Assembly: GCA_964471215.1 (NCBI GenBank)
Contig: CAYYFC010000001.1
Location: 1 to 64,000, forward strand
Reading direction: 5' to 3'
DNA from: Archaeoglobus_B sp964471215
GTDB taxonomy: Archaea > Halobacteriota > Archaeoglobi > Archaeoglobales > Archaeoglobaceae
DNA length: 64,000 nt
Part shown: piece after piece, positions 52,951 to 61,124 of the stretch
How positions within the stretch are numbered: position 1 is the stretch's first letter
How the letters are laid out: the number at the start of each line of letters is the position of its first letter
Translations under genes and position numbers: made by a program
Notes under the pieces: generated by a model
The model's database searches: none
What the model saw: the letters and a program-made list of their open reading frames with translations, nothing else
Told to the model about the DNA's origin: nothing

Positions 52951-53427
52951 CTAAGATGATTTGAATATATCAAACAGCACTATCCTCTCCCTAATTAAAA
53001 GTGGCAGTTTTCCTATACCGACTATCCTCAACTCCTCATCGCTTATATCAAAGAACTCCTTTATTCTTTCAATTTTCTTATCGTCAATTTTCAAAACCTT
53101 TTTTTCTTTAAACCCCAACTCCTTTAAACTTTCAAGACACTCGTCGTCGAGCAAAACAGCTACTATTTCATTCCTCCCACTCTTAGGTCCTATCTTTATG
53201 GCCTCATTTATCTGTCTTCTTGCCGCAACGTATAGTAAGATCTCCATTACCAATGTTCTCGCCACTCTTCTGTTCTCATTCCAAGCTTTTATAGCTTTCT
53301 TAACAGCAAATTCAACATGATCTATATCCACAACGTAATTTGCATCTATTAAAACGACGTTACAGTTTAACCTCTTAAGAAAATCGCTTACAGATTTTAT
53401 CTCAATCTCTCCCTCAACTATTCTCAT
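52951..53427 (-). CDS. cgi121: KEOPS complex subunit Cgi121
   Basis: Subunit of KEOPS, which makes N6-threonylcarbamoyladenosine at A37 of ANN-decoding tRNAs; Cgi121 binds tRNA and Bud32. The family block YVAARRQINEAIKIGPKSGRN is near residues 67-87. 158 aa. Its ATG overlaps the stop of the broken KaiC-type gene upstream (ATGA), so it once depended on that gene's transcript; it must now use a promoter within the debris. Confidence 0.88.
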   Translation of the reverse strand: MRIVEGEIEIKSVSDFLKRLNCNVVLIDANYVVDIDHVEFAVKKAIKAWNENRRVARTLVMEILLYVAARRQINEAIKIGPKSGRNEIVAVLLDDECLESLKELGFKEKKVLKIDDKKIERIKEFFDISDEELRIVGIGKLPLLIRERIVLFDIFKSS

Positions 53428-53839
53428 ATGACCCTCATAAGTGCCTCCATCTTTATACTTCTATCGGTTAAATCGTATCTGAGCATTGCTTTTGGGACTA
53501 GTCCTCTTTTCAGCTTTACGACTTTTAATCTCCTCTGGATTTCATTTTCAGTTTCATGTATGTCCAGTTCTATTACACAGTCGGCTATTGCCTTTATTAT
53601 ATTTTTTAATTAGTTATCCTTTTGACATCATGGTTAGAACTACGGAATCCGTTCTCTTCACATTCATGGATATGTCCCTGAGAACATCGATTATTTCCAT
53701 ATAATCATAGTCGAATACAAGGGTGTTCAAGCTGTTTATTATAGCCCTATCGAAGTCATCATCCATGATCCTTAACCTTATAAACCTTAAAGGGTCGTGC
53801 TTTGTCTTTCTCAAAACCGATCTTATGTCTCCTTTACCA

Positions 53840-54093
53840 TTTTTGGACTATTCACTTGTTTGAGTATTTGAGTGATTTTGGAAACTATGGGAACTTAAAA
53901 CTAATATAAACTACTCACATACTTACTTTGGATGCCATCAGGCTTTGCCGATGACGGTGTAATCCCGTAACCCGTACCCTGTGGTGTGCGGGGATGTAGC
54001 TCCCAATGAACCACCGATGGAGATGAGGTGGCTGAGGGAAAAGCCCGTGCAAGTTCCTATAACTTAAATACCAGATAATGCACGGGCGACCAC
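53840..54093 (+). mobile_element. Miniature TnpB-derived element, copy 2
   Basis: Partner of the element at 23318-23550, with the same left end (TTTTTGGACTATTCAC), the same order of internal blocks, and the same right end (GATAATGCACGG...ACCAC). The frame GDVAPNEPPMEMRWLREKPV near 53990-54060 is the tail of a TnpB; nothing else of the gene remains. It is inserted in the KaiC-type gene on the opposite strand. Confidence 0.72.
53972..54087 (+). ncRNA. Candidate omega-RNA-like scaffold in miniature element 2
   Basis: Stems: CCCGTAC with GTGCGGG (one G-U), CCACC (54011-54015) with GGTGG, and a perfect nine-base pair GCCCGTGCA (54043-54051) with TGCACGGGC (54079-54087). The same three stems, with different bases in the first two, occur in copy 1. 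A guide, if any, would start at about 54094 (TCATGAGATC). Confidence 0.45.
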
Positions 54094-54194
54094 TCATGAG
54101 ATCTATTATATCTATCTTGTTGAATTCTTCCTTCAATTCAAAATAAACCTTTATGTTCTGAATTAAATGCTCCTTTGTATCGTCATACTTCCAG

Positions 54195-54307
54195 TGCGAA
54201 ATGGAAAGGAAAAAACGTCTGCTCTAGCTCCTGGTCCCTCAAGTAGGAGAACAAGGCTACCAGCTGGAAAACTCCATCCAACTGGGAATCAAGGGCAGTA
54301 ATCCCGG
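54195..54307 (+). mobile_element. Third TnpB-tail relic upstream of hisI
   Basis: A plus-strand frame without a start reads TSALAPGPSSRRTRLPAGKL then HPTGNQGQ-stop, the kind of Pro/Arg/Gly-rich tail found on archaeal TnpB proteins and different from the tail in the miniature elements. Hairpins CTCCT/AGGAG (54228-54249) and CTGGGA/TCCCGG (54282-54307) follow the pattern of a transposon right end. It has replaced the 5' part of the KaiC-type gene. Left boundary uncertain. Confidence 0.45.
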
Positions 54308-54359
54308 TTTTAAATTTTTTCATTAAAAGTTATTAAAACGTTTCTCTCAAATAAATGAT

Positions 54360-54680
54360 ATGTTGAAGTTTGATGAAGAAGGACTTATTCCGGTAATAGT
54401 TCAGGATATAAAAACGAAGGAAGTGCTTATGCTTGCCTATGCAAACAGAGAAGCCTTAAAAAAGACATTTGAAACTGGATATGCGCATTACTGGAGCAGA
54501 AGTAGAAAGAAGATATGGATGAAGGGCGAAACATCCGGGAATGTTCAAAGAGTTATCGATATAAGAGTTGACTGCGATAACGATGCGATTTTGTATTTAG
54601 TTGAACAGAAAGGCGTAGCATGTCATACCGGGAATTACAGCTGTTTTTACAGAAAATTGGATAAGAATATGCTGGAATGA
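54360..54680 (+). CDS. hisI: Phosphoribosyl-AMP cyclohydrolase
   Basis: Opens the adenine ring of phosphoribosyl-AMP in histidine synthesis. Seen: EVLMLAYANREAL, YWSRSRKKIWMKGETSGN, the metal-binding DCDNDAIL and the zinc cysteines in GVACHTGNYSCF. The protein is a stand-alone 106 aa, not fused to the HisE pyrophosphohydrolase. No other his genes are near. It is bounded upstream by IS relics and converges with the ligase gene. Confidence 0.95.
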   Translation: MLKFDEEGLIPVIVQDIKTKEVLMLAYANREALKKTFETGYAHYWSRSRKKIWMKGETSGNVQRVIDIRVDCDNDAILYLVEQKGVACHTGNYSCFYRKLDKNMLE

Positions 54681-54682
54681 TA

Positions 54683-56359
54683 TTAAGCCTTCTTCTTAAA
54701 CTGAGATTCATACAGACTTCTGACCCTTTCGATCGTGTCAGCATCCTCCACACCCTTGTCATCTCTGAGTCTTATAAATCTCGGAAATCTCAACGCAAAA
54801 CCACTTTCGTACTTGGGACTTTTTTGAATTTCCTGATAAGCCACTTCAAACACTATCTTTGGTTGAAAGCTTATCCTCTTACCCTCCTCATACTTTATAA
54901 GAGGTTTAAATAATTCCGTAAGATCTTCAAGATCTTCATCCGTAAAGCCCGTTGCAACCTTTCCGACTCTCAGAAGCTTACCTGTATCCGTATCTAAGCA
55001 TGCCAGCTCAAAAGAACTTATAAGATGACTCCTCTTTCCTTCTCCCCATTCACCACCTATCACGACCAAATCTAGCGTCTCCATAACCTCCTTTAGCTTT
55101 AACCAGTGCTTACCCCTCTTACCAGGTATATAAGGTGATTTTGGATTTTTCAGCATTGCACCCTCATGACCAGCGTTCAGAGCCTCGCTGTATACTCTCT
55201 CAACCTCATCCTTATCGGACGTTACAACCTGCTTTGCAATCTTAATTATATCAGATTCCTTTACGACCGATTCAAGTATCTTCCTTCTCTCCTCAAGGGG
55301 TAGATCTATTATCTCCCCATCCTTGTAAAGTATGTCGAAGAAGTAGACTATAAGCGGTATCTTTTCTATCATCTTCGTTATCTCATGTTTTCTCCTGAAT
55401 CTTCTTAAAACCTGCTGAAATGGCATGGGTTTTCCGTCTTTAACTGCTATCACTTCTCCATCCAGTATCACTCCCTCCTCAACACATTTTTTAATTTCTC
55501 TTACTATTTCGGGTAAAGCTCTTGTAACGTTTTCAAGTCTTCTCGAGTATATTGTAACCTTTCCATTACCGTAATGTATCTGAACTCTACTTCCATCAAA
55601 TTTCCATTCAACTGCAACTTTTTTCATCTCCCTTATGGCATCGGATATATCTTCTGCAACCTGAGCCAACATCATTTTAACGGGTATGTGAAGCTGTATT
55701 CTTAAATTCTTCAATCCGTTTTTACCCTCGTTCTTCGCAACCACTGCTACCCTTCCCAAATCGTTTACGATCATGTAACCTCTCTCGACGAGTTCCGAGT
55801 CGAGTCCCCAAGCTCTAGCAATTGCATCCCTTATTATCCCCTCACCGACACCAAGTCTCATTTCTCCCAGTATCAGCCTTGTTAAGTATCTTGCCTCTAT
55901 TGGGCTTGCAGAACCGTAAAGACCGGTAAGAAGCAGTACCTTTCTCTTCTGGCTTCCCTCTCCCTCAAGCGATGCTATTTCGTCAAAGGTTTTTCTGATA
56001 CTGTCAATTGTCAGCTCTTCTGAAAATAGCGTCATCATACCCTTTCCTTTAATAATTCTCTCAGCAACTAATCCTAAATCGCCGTAATCCTTAACAAGTC
56101 TTTCTATTTTATTCTTACTAACCCCGCTAACGTTTTCTAATGCTTTATAAATTAAACCAACACCGATTCCCAATTCCCTCTCATCCCATGGTGGGAATAT
56201 CCTACCCATAAGGAAATGAACCACGTTATAAAGATCCTCATCGCTATCAACCCTTTTGATGAAGGTTGCAATTCTAGCCGTTAATTCCAGTGTTGATGAT
56301 ATCCTCTCTATTACCGAACAAAATTCCGCAAATTCGCGAAACGCTAAAGGCATATCCAT
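54683..56359 (-). CDS. lig: ATP-dependent DNA ligase
   Basis: Seals nicks in replication and repair through an AMP-lysine intermediate. An N-terminal DNA-binding domain of about 220 residues precedes the nucleotidyltransferase core with the lysine motif EWKFDGSRVQIHY, then VYFFDILYKDG, EGAMLKNPKSPY and HWLKLKEVMETLDLVVIGG, and a C-terminal OB fold. 558 aa, typical of archaeal Lig. ATG 56359 or ATG 56353. It follows the HD phosphohydrolase gene by 29 bases and is probably in its operon. Confidence 0.95.
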   Translation of the reverse strand: MDMPLAFREFAEFCSVIERISSTLELTARIATFIKRVDSDEDLYNVVHFLMGRIFPPWDERELGIGVGLIYKALENVSGVSKNKIERLVKDYGDLGLVAERIIKGKGMMTLFSEELTIDSIRKTFDEIASLEGEGSQKRKVLLLTGLYGSASPIEARYLTRLILGEMRLGVGEGIIRDAIARAWGLDSELVERGYMIVNDLGRVAVVAKNEGKNGLKNLRIQLHIPVKMMLAQVAEDISDAIREMKKVAVEWKFDGSRVQIHYGNGKVTIYSRRLENVTRALPEIVREIKKCVEEGVILDGEVIAVKDGKPMPFQQVLRRFRRKHEITKMIEKIPLIVYFFDILYKDGEIIDLPLEERRKILESVVKESDIIKIAKQVVTSDKDEVERVYSEALNAGHEGAMLKNPKSPYIPGKRGKHWLKLKEVMETLDLVVIGGEWGEGKRSHLISSFELACLDTDTGKLLRVGKVATGFTDEDLEDLTELFKPLIKYEEGKRISFQPKIVFEVAYQEIQKSPKYESGFALRFPRFIRLRDDKGVEDADTIERVRSLYESQFKKKA

Positions 56360-56388
56360 ATATCCACCGCTGGATTTAAGAACCTTTG

Positions 56389-57573
56389 CTATATCATTTC
56401 ATCCAATCTCTTTTGAAGTGTTTTTTCTATTTTAAAGTAATCTATGCTTGCCTTCCTAACTTCTTCGACAAATTCTTTTTTCGTATAAACACCAACCCTC
56501 CATATATCCCTTTCGGCGCTCTTTAGAGCTTTAACGATCGACGACACCTCATCGAGTCTCCTTATTTCGCCGTTCATCCTAACGAGCGCTTTAAACTCTT
56601 TTGGCTCCTCCATCCTTGGTATATCAACTGCTATCCATTTTGGATCCACTCCAGCTGCTTCCGCTATTTCTATTTCGGCTATTTTTGGATTTATCCTCTG
56701 TATTTCCAGACCGATCTTATCCAAACCCACATATACAGCCCTTTTAAATAGCTTTCTACTATCTATCATTCTCATAATTTCCGAAGGATATCCCTCCTGT
56801 TTTCTTAAAAAGCAAGTTATTTCGTAATCATCCATTCTCAAGAATTCCACTGCATCTAAAAAGCCTTCTTCTATGCAGAACTCCACCGCCTTCTCGAACA
56901 TCTTCCTAGCTATTCTACATACATGATGGAAGTACACGGTGGGATACATAAGAAATCTTGAGATTAGGAGAGATTCTGCTGCTCTTAATCCCTTTGACTC
57001 TATTATCATTTTTTTCCCATCAAAGGTAATCTTGTTTATCAGTCTTGACAAATCGAAAACACCATATGCGACTCCTGTGTAATATGAATCTCTAACTAGG
57101 TAATCCATCCTATCGGCATCTATGTCTCCGCTTATTATGTCGCAATCAGTTTTTCCTTTAATATGTTTTATTATCTTATTCACATCCAGACCAATCTCAG
57201 TTATCGCATCGTATATCTCGCCATTTTTTAAAATCCATTCGACATCCTCATGCTTTATCCTTATATACTTCCTGATTATTCCTTCACTACAATGAGAAAA
57301 TGGTGCGTGACCTATATCGTGAAGCAATGCCGAAGCAATTATCTCTCTTTTCTCGTCATCACTTATATCCATTTTTTCTGTAAGCTGTTTTGCTATGTGC
57401 ATGACTCCCAATGAATGTTCAAATCTCGTATGATTCGCTCCCGGATATACAAGATTTGCAAATCCTATCTGGCTTATTCTTCTAAGCCTTTGGAATTCAG
57501 GTGTATCTATCAGCTTAATTATCCAGTCTTCTATCCTTAAAAGACCATGTATAGGATCCTGTATCAGCTTCAT
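56389..57573 (-). CDS. HD-domain phosphohydrolase (SAMHD1/dGTPase-like)
   Basis: A 394-residue protein of the dNTPase/SAMHD1 group. The metal set is visible: HTRFEHSLGVMHI, LLHDIGHAPFSH and SGDIDADRMDYLVRDSYYTG. Family members hydrolyse dNTPs to nucleosides and triphosphate; the archaeal substrate is not certain. Its pairing with DNA ligase suggests a role in nucleotide quality or DNA maintenance, which is inference. Confidence 0.88.
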   Translation of the reverse strand: MKLIQDPIHGLLRIEDWIIKLIDTPEFQRLRRISQIGFANLVYPGANHTRFEHSLGVMHIAKQLTEKMDISDDEKREIIASALLHDIGHAPFSHCSEGIIRKYIRIKHEDVEWILKNGEIYDAITEIGLDVNKIIKHIKGKTDCDIISGDIDADRMDYLVRDSYYTGVAYGVFDLSRLINKITFDGKKMIIESKGLRAAESLLISRFLMYPTVYFHHVCRIARKMFEKAVEFCIEEGFLDAVEFLRMDDYEITCFLRKQEGYPSEIMRMIDSRKLFKRAVYVGLDKIGLEIQRINPKIAEIEIAEAAGVDPKWIAVDIPRMEEPKEFKALVRMNGEIRRLDEVSSIVKALKSAERDIWRVGVYTKKEFVEEVRKASIDYFKIEKTLQKRLDEMI

Positions 57574-57669
57574 ATCAAATGCTTTCTATGTATCAAAGTA
57601 TATATTATTTTGGTTTTTATTAAAATATCGTGCGATAGATTTTTTAAACAAATTTTTTAAGTAGTTCTA

Positions 57670-57743
57670 GGGGCCGTAGGGTAGCCTGGTTATCCTCCCG
57701 GCTTTGGGAGCCGGTGACCCGAGTTCAAATCTCGGCGGCCCCA
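57670..57743 (+). tRNA. tRNA-Pro (anticodon TGG)
   Basis: Acceptor stem GGGGCCG pairs with CGGCCCC, discriminator A at 57743. The anticodon stem CCGGC/GCCGG encloses TTTGGGA, giving TGG. T arm CCGAG-TTCAAAT-CTCGG. CCA not encoded, no intron. Confidence 0.96.
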
Positions 57744-57808
57744 TCGGATTTTTTGTTTATTCTTGTATCCACAAATCAATACATCCTTTTAATTAAAACC
57801 CTACTATT

Positions 57809-58513
57809 CTATAGGTCTTTCCTCCATTCATCCATAAGAAATACGAGATTCCCCCTACCTTTTTTCACCTTTTCAATAAATCCTCTTCTTTCTAAATCAG
57901 CTAAAGCAAGGCTTAGTTTTGCTTCAGACCAGCCAAGTATATCTCTAAGTTCTTTTTGAGTGATTCTGCCGTTACTTCTTTTTAAAATGTCCAGTATCGC
58001 TTTTAGATCATCTGGAAGGGTATCTACAGCTGCTTTTTCAGATCTAGCCTTCCTGAACCTTATGAAGAGATAAACCGATATAAGAGATGCCGAACATATG
58101 GCTATGACTCCAACCACCTGATAATTCATATAGCCACCGTACTCTATATCAAATTCTATATCGCTTATCGACTCGTATTTCGTTATGTTTTCCAGTCTTG
58201 GAAAGAGAATTAAATCCAGCTTATAAATACCATTCCCTTCAATTCTTACAGTTTCATTACAGTATAGTTCAAATTCATCGAAGTAGTACGCCCTGATTTC
58301 ATACGTACCGTTAGGTACCTCAAATGAATAAGTTCCATCCTCTGATATGATCCTCTGTAAAGGAGTTGTATTTATCTCGACTATAACCTTGGATAGCGGT
58401 TCAAGTTCCCAGGAATAGATTTTACCCTCGATTATGGCCGATTCACCGTTCGATATCAACATCATGAGTATAACAGATATAATTAGAAGTCTTAGGAGTA
58501 GCTTACCCATCAA
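57809..58513 (-). CDS. Membrane-anchored protein with C-terminal winged helix
   Basis: A 234-residue protein. Residues 1-26 are a signal sequence or anchor; about 28-105 form an outside beta-sandwich like a carboxypeptidase regulatory domain (AIIEGKIYSWELEPLSKVIV, DGTYSFEVPNGTYEI). A membrane segment lies near 131-150, and the cytoplasmic part ends in a winged helix (RITQKELRDILGWSEAKL). This looks like a one-component sensor that carries a signal across the membrane to DNA. Ligand and target unknown. Confidence 0.78.
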   Translation of the reverse strand: MMGKLLLRLLIISVILMMLISNGESAIIEGKIYSWELEPLSKVIVEINTTPLQRIISEDGTYSFEVPNGTYEIRAYYFDEFELYCNETVRIEGNGIYKLDLILFPRLENITKYESISDIEFDIEYGGYMNYQVVGVIAICSASLISVYLFIRFRKARSEKAAVDTLPDDLKAILDILKRSNGRITQKELRDILGWSEAKLSLALADLERRGFIEKVKKGRGNLVFLMDEWRKDL

Positions 58514-58549
58514 TAAGAATAGTGTATAAGAGTATTTAAATTGATGGAA

Positions 58550-58684
58550 TGGGGCCGGTGGGATTTGAACCCACGACCAGCGGGTCTCTTCGGTCAGAGC
58601 TCCAACGGGTCATCACATCTCAGGAGACCCGTCTCTCATCACACCGCTGGAGCCCGCCGCGCTTCCTGGCTGCGCCACGACCCC
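58550..58684 (-). tRNA. tRNA-Trp (anticodon CCA) with intron
   Basis: Exon 1 is 58684-58647, exon 2 is 58585-58550, intron 58646-58586 (61 bases) after the base 3' of the anticodon. Acceptor stem GGGGTCG pairs with CGGCCCC (one G-U), anticodon stem GCGGG/CCCGC, T arm GTGGG-TTCAAAT-CCCAC, discriminator A. The intron position is the usual archaeal one, cut by the splicing endonuclease at a bulge-helix-bulge. Confidence 0.95.
58586..58646 (-). ncRNA. Intron-encoded box C/D methylation guide
   Basis: The intron contains, in order, box C GTGATGA, a guide ending GGGTCTC, box D' CTGA, box C' GTGATGA, a guide ending TTGGAGCT, and box D CTGA. Counting five bases upstream of the boxes, the D guide places methylation on C34 (wobble base of the CCA anticodon) and the D' guide on C39. 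Archaeal tRNA-Trp introns that guide their own methylation at 34 and 39 are known; the pairing was checked here by eye. Confidence 0.85.
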
Positions 58685-58765
58685 GTCTATTTAGAGGTTA
58701 ACCCGATGAAAATATAACACTTACGATTATTTCCTAATTTTTGATTTATAAAATTTTATTAAAAA

Positions 58766-59239
58766 TCAATCTTCCTCAGGTATTTCAATCTTACCCTCAT
58801 TTATCTCCCTTATAACCTCCTTGGGATGCTTACCATCAACGGTTATACCCATTGAGACACATGTCCCCAGAACCTCTTTTACAGCAGACTTCATCGAATA
58901 GCTAAGCATCTGTTTTTTCTTTACCCTCGCTATCTTTATTATTTGATCTAATGTTAGATTTCCGACGACTTCATACTTCGTCTTGCTCGCACCCTTTTCG
59001 ATACCCAATTCCTTTTTTACCAAGGCAGAGACAGGTGGAACACCAACCTCTATTTCGAAACTCCTGTCTTCCTTTACTATTATCTTCACGGGAACAGGAA
59101 GCCCGTCGAAATCCTTTGTGGCTTTATTTATTTCATCTACAACCTGCTTGACGTTTAATCCGAGAGGTCCAATCGCAGGACCGAGCGGAGGTCCTGGAGT
59201 TGCCCTTCCACCAGTAACAAGCACCTTTACCACCTGCAT
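58766..59239 (-). CDS. rpl11: Ribosomal protein uL11
   Basis: Large-subunit protein at the GTPase-associated centre. Starts MQVVKVLVTGGRATPGPPLG with GPAIGPLGLNVKQVVDEIN; the C-terminal RNA-binding domain has KKKQMLSYSMKSAVKEVLGT. 157 aa from ATG 59239, which lies one base after the spt5 stop; a longer upstream frame is not the real start. Co-transcribed with secE-spt5, a conserved archaeal and bacterial order. Confidence 0.96.
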   Translation of the reverse strand: MQVVKVLVTGGRATPGPPLGPAIGPLGLNVKQVVDEINKATKDFDGLPVPVKIIVKEDRSFEIEVGVPPVSALVKKELGIEKGASKTKYEVVGNLTLDQIIKIARVKKKQMLSYSMKSAVKEVLGTCVSMGITVDGKHPKEVIREINEGKIEIPEED

Positions 59240-59240
59240 A

Positions 59241-59690
59241 CTATTCACCTCCCTTGTCAACGACCCTAACGTGATCAGCCTTGACAGTAATGGGTATAGG
59301 TACAACTGCCTCTAATAATTCAACTGTAATTTCGTTCTTTGCCTCATCAACCCTCTTAACTATCGCAAGCTCACCCTTAAAAGGTCCTGATATTATTTCA
59401 ACCTTATATCCCTCTTTAATCTGTTCCACAGCTTTTCTTGGAACTAGGAAATGTTCAACCTCGCTAAACCCTATTTCCCCTCTGATGACACCTCTTACAT
59501 GTGGTACACCTCTTACAGCCTTTAACAGGCTTTGAATATCCTTTGCCTCAACTATGACATAGCCTTTTAATTCTTTTGGAGCTAGGATTGAATAAACATC
59601 CAAATTGTATTTTCTCACTGCTAACTCCATGAGATTTGCTACTATCCTCTCTTGGTTTGCTGTTGTTTTTATTGCAAAGAATTTATTCAT
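59241..59690 (-). CDS. spt5: Transcription elongation factor Spt5 (NusG family)
   Basis: Processivity factor that binds the RNA polymerase clamp with Spt4. The NGN domain is residues 1 to about 85 (begins FAIKTTANQERIVANLM) and the KOW domain about 90-145 (GYKVEIISGPFKGELAIVKR). 149 aa. Overlaps secE by four bases. Confidence 0.95.
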   Translation of the reverse strand: MNKFFAIKTTANQERIVANLMELAVRKYNLDVYSILAPKELKGYVIVEAKDIQSLLKAVRGVPHVRGVIRGEIGFSEVEHFLVPRKAVEQIKEGYKVEIISGPFKGELAIVKRVDEAKNEITVELLEAVVPIPITVKADHVRVVDKGGE

Positions 59691-59875
59691 TTAAACACCC
59701 CCGGTAAAACTGTCATTAAGAGGTAGATTACGAAGCCTATAAACCCGACTATGAACATGACTATGATCGATATCTTGGTGGTAGTCGTGAACTCATCCCT
59801 ATCCGGCTTTCTTGCCATTTTCAAAACATTTACGTATTCTCTAATTTTCGATTGAATATCCATAAATGAGGGCAT
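59687..59875 (-). CDS. secE: Preprotein translocase subunit SecE (Sec61 gamma)
   Basis: A 62-residue single-span protein that clamps SecY. The amphipathic helix REYVNVLKMARKPDRDEF is followed by a membrane helix (ISIIVMFIVGFIGFVIYLLM). The start may be ATG 59875 or ATG 59863. It lies 21 bases after carA. Confidence 0.92.
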   Translation of the reverse strand: MPSFMDIQSKIREYVNVLKMARKPDRDEFTTTTKISIIVMFIVGFIGFVIYLLMTVLPGVFK

Positions 59876-59896
59876 AATATTTGAGTATATAAGCTT

Positions 59897-60970
59897 TCAG
59901 TATTCCCTTAGCATATCGATGTATATGTCGAAGAAGAAGTAGGTATCATGAGGACCCGGAGATGCTTCGGGATGGTACTGAACAGTTATCAGCGGGAAAT
60001 CTAGATGCTTTAAGCCTTCAACGGTATAATCATTTAGATTTATCTGAGTGACAACAAGACCCCTTGGTAAGGTTTTTTCATCCACCGCAAATCCGTGATT
60101 CTGGCTTGATATGAATACCCTACCGGTTTCAAAATCTTTTACTGGCTGGTTCGCTCCTCTGTGTCCGAACTTAAGCTTGAACGTTTTTGCACCCAGCGCC
60201 AGTGCTGTAAGCTGATGACCGAGGCATATTCCTGCCATTGGAACTTTTCCCACAAGTTCTCTTATGGTTTCAATCGTCGGTTTAACTCTAGCTGGATCTC
60301 CCGGACCATTTGATATAAAAACACCGTCGGGATCCATATCCAATATCTCTTTAGCCGAATAGTTAAATGGAACGAGAGTTACGTTAACACCCCTTTTTAG
60401 CAACTGTCTAACTATACTCATCTTTACACCGCAGTCTATCAGCACAACCTCAAATCTCCCCTTAACATCAAATCTTTTAGGCTTTTTAACGCAGACCTTA
60501 TCGACCAAATCCTTTTCGGTGATTGGTGTTATCCTTTTTGCTCTGTTAACTATCTCCTGTTCATCAAAATCTCCAACTGCCAGTATCGCGTTCATAGTAC
60601 CGTAAATTCTTATCTTTTTTGTAAGCATCCTCGTATCAACACCCTCTATTCCGGGAACGTCGTATTCCTTTAACAGCTCATCAACCGTTAATTCACTCCT
60701 CCAGTTACTGGGCTCTCTACACAGTTCCCTCACAACGAAACCTTCGACCTTGACACCATCGCTCTCAAAATCTTCTCTGCAGACACCGTAATTTCCGATG
60801 AGGGGATATGTCATCATCAAGATCTGGCCTGCATAGCTGGGATCAGTTAAGGCCTCGACATATCCAGTCATCGACGTATTGAAGACAAGTTCACCTTCCA
60901 CTATCTTTTCAGAACCAAATCCGATGCCTCTAACAATCGTTCCATCTTCTAGCACTAAGATCGCTTTCAT
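59897..60970 (-). CDS. carA: Carbamoyl-phosphate synthase small subunit
   Basis: Glutamine amidotransferase subunit that feeds ammonia to CarB for arginine and pyrimidine synthesis. The class I catalytic set is Cys in GICLGHQLTALALG and His-Glu in VQYHPEASPGPHD. The N-terminal domain has FNTSMTGYVEALTDPSYAGQ. 357 aa, complete. carB is not adjacent on either side; downstream lies secE instead. Confidence 0.95.
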   Translation of the reverse strand: MKAILVLEDGTIVRGIGFGSEKIVEGELVFNTSMTGYVEALTDPSYAGQILMMTYPLIGNYGVCREDFESDGVKVEGFVVRELCREPSNWRSELTVDELLKEYDVPGIEGVDTRMLTKKIRIYGTMNAILAVGDFDEQEIVNRAKRITPITEKDLVDKVCVKKPKRFDVKGRFEVVLIDCGVKMSIVRQLLKRGVNVTLVPFNYSAKEILDMDPDGVFISNGPGDPARVKPTIETIRELVGKVPMAGICLGHQLTALALGAKTFKLKFGHRGANQPVKDFETGRVFISSQNHGFAVDEKTLPRGLVVTQINLNDYTVEGLKHLDFPLITVQYHPEASPGPHDTYFFFDIYIDMLREY

Positions 60971-61074
60971 TCAACCACACTTTACATCTAGCTTTTTATC
61001 CTTTTTTATACTTTTCAGTGCATAGGTTAAAAATTGTTCAATCGATAGTCAATTAAATAAATAAGTGAATGCAA

Positions 61075-61124
61075 AAAAATATATATAGTTGTTAGTATAG
61101 TATATTATTATTGGAGGTGGTACT
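61075..61124 (+). promoter_or_regulatory. Promoter and strong ribosome-binding site of the winged-helix gene
   Basis: A run AAAAAATATATATAG at 61074-61088 gives a strong TATA element, followed by GGAGGTGGT 7 bases before the ATG at 61125. The repeated TATAGTATATTATTATT between them could be an operator for the regulator itself, but no clear palindrome is seen. Confidence 0.5.

Larger units (their letters stand above)
53424..54223 (-). pseudogene. KaiC-type RecA-superfamily ATPase gene, broken in several places
   Basis: Minus-strand coding pieces can be joined. 54223 to about 54100 reads FFLSISHWKYDDTKEHLIQN and on to KIDIIDLMS. 53847 to 53614 reads KNGKGDIRSVLRKTKHDP on to NTLVFDYDYMEII, a Walker B region, and VLTMMSKG-stop. 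53600 to 53424 reads IIKAIADCVIEL on to IKMEALMRVI-stop. The first two are separated by miniature element 2, the last two by a frameshift and stop. The N-terminus with Walker A is absent, replaced by another relic. The pattern is that of archaeal KaiC/RAD55-like ATPases. Confidence 0.7.

Noticed and set aside
53915..54136. 73-codon minus-strand frame as a new small gene
   Set aside because: It joins the KaiC-type fragment (EEFNKIDIIDLMS) to the antisense of miniature element 2, so it is a fusion artefact of the insertion.
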